Assembly (NCBI GenBank): GCA_003512825.1
Contig: DOOI01000079.1
Span: forward strand, 1,396 to 11,248
DNA length: 9,853 nucleotides
Direction: 5' to 3'
Source: Paracoccaceae bacterium
GTDB lineage: Bacteria; Pseudomonadota; Alphaproteobacteria; Rhodobacterales; Rhodobacteraceae
This document shows positions 7,801 to 9,853 of the stretch, one piece after another. Positions within the stretch are counted from its first letter, which is position 1. Each line of letters starts with the position of its first letter. Made by a program: the position numbers and the translations under genes. The notes under the pieces are model-generated. The model was not told the origin of the DNA, did no database searches, and worked only from the letters and a program-made list of their open reading frames with translations.

Positions 7801-8393
7801 TGCTGGTGGGTATGGTGGTGATGGGACAGAGTTTCTCGATCATCATGACCGGGACAGGGATCGTGGCCTTGGCGGGAATCGTGGTGAACAACAACATTGT
7901 CTTGATCGACACCTACCAAGAATACTCCGCCTACATGCCCCGGATCGAAGCGATCATTCGCACCGCCGAAGACCGCCTGCGCCCGGTGTTCCTGACGACA
8001 GTCACCACCATGGCTGGCCTCGCCCCCATGATGTTCGGCCTCAGCCTCGACTTCATCAATGGCGGCTATTCCATCGACAGCCCCACCGCGCTTTGGTGGA
8101 AACAACTGGCGACGGCTGTGGTCTTTGGACTTGGTATCGCCACGGTGCTGACGTTGGTTTTCACCCCTGCCATGTTGGCGCTGCGGGTCTGGACAGGCAC
8201 CTATGTGCAAGCCTTGGGCGCACTCTTTGCCTCGGTCACACGGGGGCGCTCGTCACGGGCTGCTCAGGATTGGGCCTTGGCACGCGCAACCAAGAAACTG
8301 CGCGCCCCGGAATTGATCTGGGACGAAGACACACCGCCAAGCGCTCCGGCAGCCTCTTCCGCCCCTGCCACGCCGCTCAAAGCTGCTGAATAA
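4812..8393 (+). CDS. RND efflux transporter permease, AcrB-like (HAE-type)
   Basis: This is a proton-driven inner-membrane pump of the resistance-nodulation-division superfamily. Seen: first membrane helix at about 12-33; periplasmic porter region (about 35-335); helices 2-6 (about 335-486) including FGLILAVGMLVDGAIVVVE; a second porter region (about 625-955); and C-terminal helices including TGTGIVALAGIVVNNNIVLID and TTVTTMAGLAPMMFG. In the proton relay Asp402 matches AcrB Asp407, the next residue is Gly403 instead of a second Asp, and the helix-10 Lys of AcrB is replaced by Asn in the 1026-1028 run. Such changes occur in other RND branches. At 1193 residues it is longer than the usual 1030-1050, mostly because of two extra hydrophobic segments (about 508-530 and 547-570) between helices 6 and 7 and an Ala/Pro-rich acidic tail (about the last 30 residues). 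It lacks the metal-pump signatures I know, so a drug or small-organic substrate is more likely; this is inference. It ends just before a strong terminator and no outer-membrane channel gene follows. Confidence 0.94.
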   Translation: MIGIVDWAASRARMVIAFIALSILAGGYAYFGLPKEGEPDIEVPALFVSVPFPGISAQDSERLLVKPMETELSDLDGLKKMSATAAEGYAGLALEFEFGWDKTKVMADVRDAMATAESKFPDGADKYSINEINFSEFPIIIVNLTGDVPERTMARIAKSLQERVESIDAVMEAGIAGNRDEMVEVVIDPLRLEAYNVTAGELISVVQNNNLLIAAGEVETAQGKFSIKIPSSFEKVQDIYGLPVKVNGTRVVTLGDLAQIRLTFEDRLGTARFNGETTVALQVVKRKGFNLIDTAAEVKRVVEESYASWPPEVKAAVHVGTSNDQSRVVGSMVGQLEGSVLTAIALVMIVVLAALGTRAALLVGFAIPTSFLLTFVLLAVMGITVSNIVMFGLILAVGMLVDGAIVVVEYADKRISEGSGPMSAYTEAAKRMFWPVVSSTATTLCAFLPMLFWPGVPGEFMGMLPVTLIFVLSASLVVALIYLPVMGGVSGRMSRKFSYLSDDLRANLPLWARLALVPLAMLTLFVSAMQLINPSYLLGLPRDGGMVVALPGAVMFVLSAFAASIVLSAAEIKWRNANRITARSRTAFGRVTRAIAGNPVMPLVTIGVVVGFVFWVMFVLFPANSKGVEFFVESEPEQAIVYVQARGNLSLAEKDAIVRDVETIVLAHPGVLNAFSFAGDGGLDNNTGGAQPPIDTIGQVQLETIPWEDRRDRPDLDGDIIISDLTAQLATIPGIRVEILAQARGPASAKPLHLRIIGENWDDLVIATNLARAEFEKTPGLEQIEDTLPLPGIDWKIGVDVEKAGRYGADVATVGAMVQLVTRGILLDTMRVDSSDEEVEIRVRLPEKDRVLSTLDTMKVRTRDGLVPLANFITREPVPKLAQIKRVDQKRYFDIKAGVAAKLTQNVEVDGKIVEQPINANNRIELLTKWLETNPFPTGVDWEWTGDQEDQAESGAFLMKAFAGALGLMFIILLAQFNSFYNSVLVLLAVILSTAGVLVGMVVMGQSFSIIMTGTGIVALAGIVVNNNIVLIDTYQEYSAYMPRIEAIIRTAEDRLRPVFLTTVTTMAGLAPMMFGLSLDFINGGYSIDSPTALWWKQLATAVVFGLGIATVLTLVFTPAMLALRVWTGTYVQALGALFASVTRGRSSRAAQDWALARATKKLRAPELIWDEDTPPSAPAASSAPATPLKAAE

Positions 8394-8397
8394 TGAG

Positions 8398-8428
8398 ACG
8401 CGGACCTTCGGGTCCGCGTTTTGCTTTA
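8398..8428 (+). terminator. Rho-independent terminator of the RND operon
   Basis: A perfect 9-bp stem, ACGCGGACC (8398-8406) with GGTCCGCGT (8411-8419), closes a UUCG tetraloop. TTTT and then GCTTTAT follow. It begins 4 bases after the permease stop codon (TAA, followed by an adjacent TGA). It should end the efflux transcript and insulate pyc from it. Confidence 0.88.
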
Positions 8429-8514
8429 TCTGTTCCGCAGATCAACAGGTCGTTCCGCGCGCCGGAATTGGTAAGGAAATGTTACAGAAATCTTGCGAAA
8501 TGTGTCTCCCTGCG

Positions 8515-8534
8515 AGCGCAAACAGTCTTGCGCT
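8515..8534. promoter_or_regulatory. Perfect 7-bp inverted repeat in the pyc leader
   Basis: AGCGCAA (8515-8521) and TTGCGCT (8528-8534) are exact reverse complements 6 bases apart, ending 64 bases before the pyc start codon. This could be an operator for a dimeric regulator or, if transcribed, a stable hairpin in the 5' leader. CATAAA (8547-8552) just downstream is a fair -10-like box but has no matched -35. The repeat is seen; its function is not known. The surrounding gap 8429-8598 shows no gene. Confidence 0.35.
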
Positions 8535-8598
8535 GCGGTGCGGCGTCATAAATCGTCCGCGCAATTAGACCGCGACCGCATCCACGGGGGAAACGCCG

Positions 8599-9853
8599 AT
8601 GCCAGACTTCAAGAAAATCCTGATTGCCAATCGAGGCGAAATCGCGATCCGCGTTATGCGCGCTGCAAATGAGATGGGCAAAAAGACCGTCGCGGTCTTT
8701 GCCGAAGAAGACAAACTCAGCCTGCACCGCTTCAAAGCAGATGAAGCCTACCGCATCGGCGAAGGCTTGGGCCCGGTTCAGGCCTATCTCTCCATCCCCG
8801 AGATTATCCGGGTAGCCAAGCTGTCTGGTGCAGACGCCATCCACCCCGGATACGGCCTTCTCTCCGAAAACCCCGATTTCGTAGAAGCCTGCGCTGCGGC
8901 GGGTATCACTTTCATCGGCCCAAAGGCCGAGACCATGCGCGCTCTGGGCGACAAGGCCTCTGCACGCCGTGTCGCCATAGCCGCAGGTGTTCCCGTCATC
9001 CCCGCCACGGAAGTCTTGGGCGATGACATGGCCACGATCCGTCGCGAAGCCGCCGAAGTAGGCTATCCGCTTATGCTCAAGGCCTCTTGGGGCGGCGGTG
9101 GGCGCGGCATGCGGCCAATCCTGTCGGAAAAGGAATTGGCCGAAAAGGTCATGGAAGGCCGCCGCGAAGCCGAAGCCGCATTTGGCAACGGAGAGGGCTA
9201 TCTTGAAAAGATGATCCTGCGCGCACGCCATGTCGAAGTGCAGATCCTCGGCGATAAATTTGGCGAAATTTACCACCTCTGGGAGCGTGACTGCTCTGTT
9301 CAACGCCGCAATCAAAAGGTCGTCGAACGCGCCCCAGCGCCCTATCTCTCCCAAGATCAGCGCGACGAAATCTGTGAATTGGGCCGCCGTATCTGCGCCC
9401 ATGTAAACTATGAATGCGCGGGCACCGTCGAGTTCTTGATGGATATGGACGACGGCAAATTCTACTTCATCGAAGTGAACCCCCGCGTGCAGGTCGAGCA
9501 CACCGTCACCGAGGCCGTGACCGGGATCGACATCGTTCAAGCGCAGATTCTCATCTCCGAGGGCAAACCACTGGCTGTTGCCACGGGCAAAACCTCGCAA
9601 GCCGCGGTCGCGCTTAATGGGCACGCGCTGCAAACCCGCATCACGACCGAGGACCCACAAAACGCCTTTATCCCCGATTACGGCCGCATCACAGCCTATC
9701 GCGGCGCCACGGGCAACGGCATCCGCCTTGATGGCGGCACTGCCTATTCAGGCGCTGTAATCACCCGCTATTACGACTCGCTTCTGGAGAAGGTCACCGC
9801 TTGGGCACCCACCCCAGAACAGGCAATTTCCCGCATGGACCGCGCCCTGCGCG
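8599..9853 (+). CDS. pyc: Pyruvate carboxylase, N-terminal part (biotin carboxylase domain)
   Basis: Pyruvate carboxylase converts pyruvate, bicarbonate and ATP to oxaloacetate, refilling the TCA cycle. The window holds the first 418 codons of a protein that is usually about 1150 residues; the rest runs off the right edge. The start ATG 8599 has GGGGGAAA upstream and opens with the conserved KKILIANRGEIAIRVMRAA. Visible biotin-carboxylase features: HPGYGLLSENPDF in the N-terminal domain, the ATP-grasp glycine loop KASWGGGGRGMR (161-172), ERDCSVQRRNQKVVE (229-243), and the catalytic EVNPRVQVEHTVTE (from 292; Glu292, Asn294, Arg296 and Glu300 match E. coli AccC 288, 290, 292 and 296). LSLHRFKADEAYRIG near residue 40 is the pyruvate-carboxylase form rather than that of AccC or propionyl/acetyl-CoA carboxylase subunits. 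Asn238 stands where AccC has His236; I recall this in other alphaproteobacterial pyruvate carboxylases. The transferase and biotin domains are not visible, so the subtype rests on the N-terminal sequence. Confidence 0.9.
   Translation, partial: MPDFKKILIANRGEIAIRVMRAANEMGKKTVAVFAEEDKLSLHRFKADEAYRIGEGLGPVQAYLSIPEIIRVAKLSGADAIHPGYGLLSENPDFVEACAAAGITFIGPKAETMRALGDKASARRVAIAAGVPVIPATEVLGDDMATIRREAAEVGYPLMLKASWGGGGRGMRPILSEKELAEKVMEGRREAEAAFGNGEGYLEKMILRARHVEVQILGDKFGEIYHLWERDCSVQRRNQKVVERAPAPYLSQDQRDEICELGRRICAHVNYECAGTVEFLMDMDDGKFYFIEVNPRVQVEHTVTEAVTGIDIVQAQILISEGKPLAVATGKTSQAAVALNGHALQTRITTEDPQNAFIPDYGRITAYRGATGNGIRLDGGTAYSGAVITRYYDSLLEKVTAWAPTPEQAISRMDRALR

Noticed and set aside
6684..8210. 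508-codon open frame on the minus strand opposite the RND permease
   Set aside because: It is His/Asp/Gly-rich without recognisable domains and lies wholly inside a well-supported gene, so it is an antisense shadow.
8432..8458. Direct repeat GTTCCGC spaced 20 bases apart downstream of the terminator
   Set aside because: Seven bases is within chance for a GC-rich region, and it has no clear relation to a promoter.
9283..9327. Asn in place of the AccC His236 in the pyruvate carboxylase motif RRNQKVVE
   Set aside because: The rest of the active-site motif is intact, and I recall the same residue in other alphaproteobacterial pyruvate carboxylases, so it is unlikely to signal loss of function.
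8482..9660. 392-codon minus-strand open frame covering the pyc leader and gene
   Set aside because: The plus strand encodes clear pyruvate carboxylase motifs here and the antisense product has no recognisable motif.

Overview
This GC-rich window (roughly 60% G+C by eye) looks like ordinary chromosome from an alphaproteobacterium, most likely a Rhodobacterales/Roseobacter-type organism. That placement rests on the style of the proteins, the codon usage and the pairing of a yfgM-bamB-der cluster with a single-chain pyruvate carboxylase. I could not run a database search to confirm it. I see no tRNA or rRNA, insertion sequence, CRISPR array, prophage or integration site.

Layout. Positions 3480 down to 1 (minus strand) carry a housekeeping operon in the order yfgM-like gene, bamB, der. 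It makes an inner-membrane TPR protein, an outer-membrane-assembly lipoprotein and the double-GTPase ribosome assembly factor Der, whose C-terminus is cut by the window edge. A divergent intergenic region (3481-3726) holds a candidate minus-strand promoter and, on the plus side, an imperfect 20-bp palindrome next to a -10-like box. Positions 3727-8393 (plus strand) hold a two-gene RND efflux operon, a periplasmic adaptor and a 1193-residue permease, joined by an ATGA overlap and closed by a strong UUCG-loop terminator. Positions 8599 to the end (plus strand) hold the first 418 codons of pyruvate carboxylase (pyc). Its leader contains a perfect 7-bp inverted repeat.

How the genes work together. 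The left operon joins envelope biogenesis (YfgM with the Sec translocon and periplasmic chaperones, BamB with the BAM complex) to ribosome maturation (Der), the same gene order as in E. coli. The middle operon should export a small molecule across the envelope using proton-motive force. It has no outer-membrane channel gene and no regulator gene in the window, so a TolC-type channel and any repressor must be encoded elsewhere. Pyruvate carboxylase replenishes oxaloacetate and appears to be an independent transcription unit.

I found no convincing new multi-gene system. The points most worth a second look are the extra pair of membrane helices and altered proton-relay residues in the RND permease, the palindrome in front of the efflux operon, and the inverted repeat in front of pyc.
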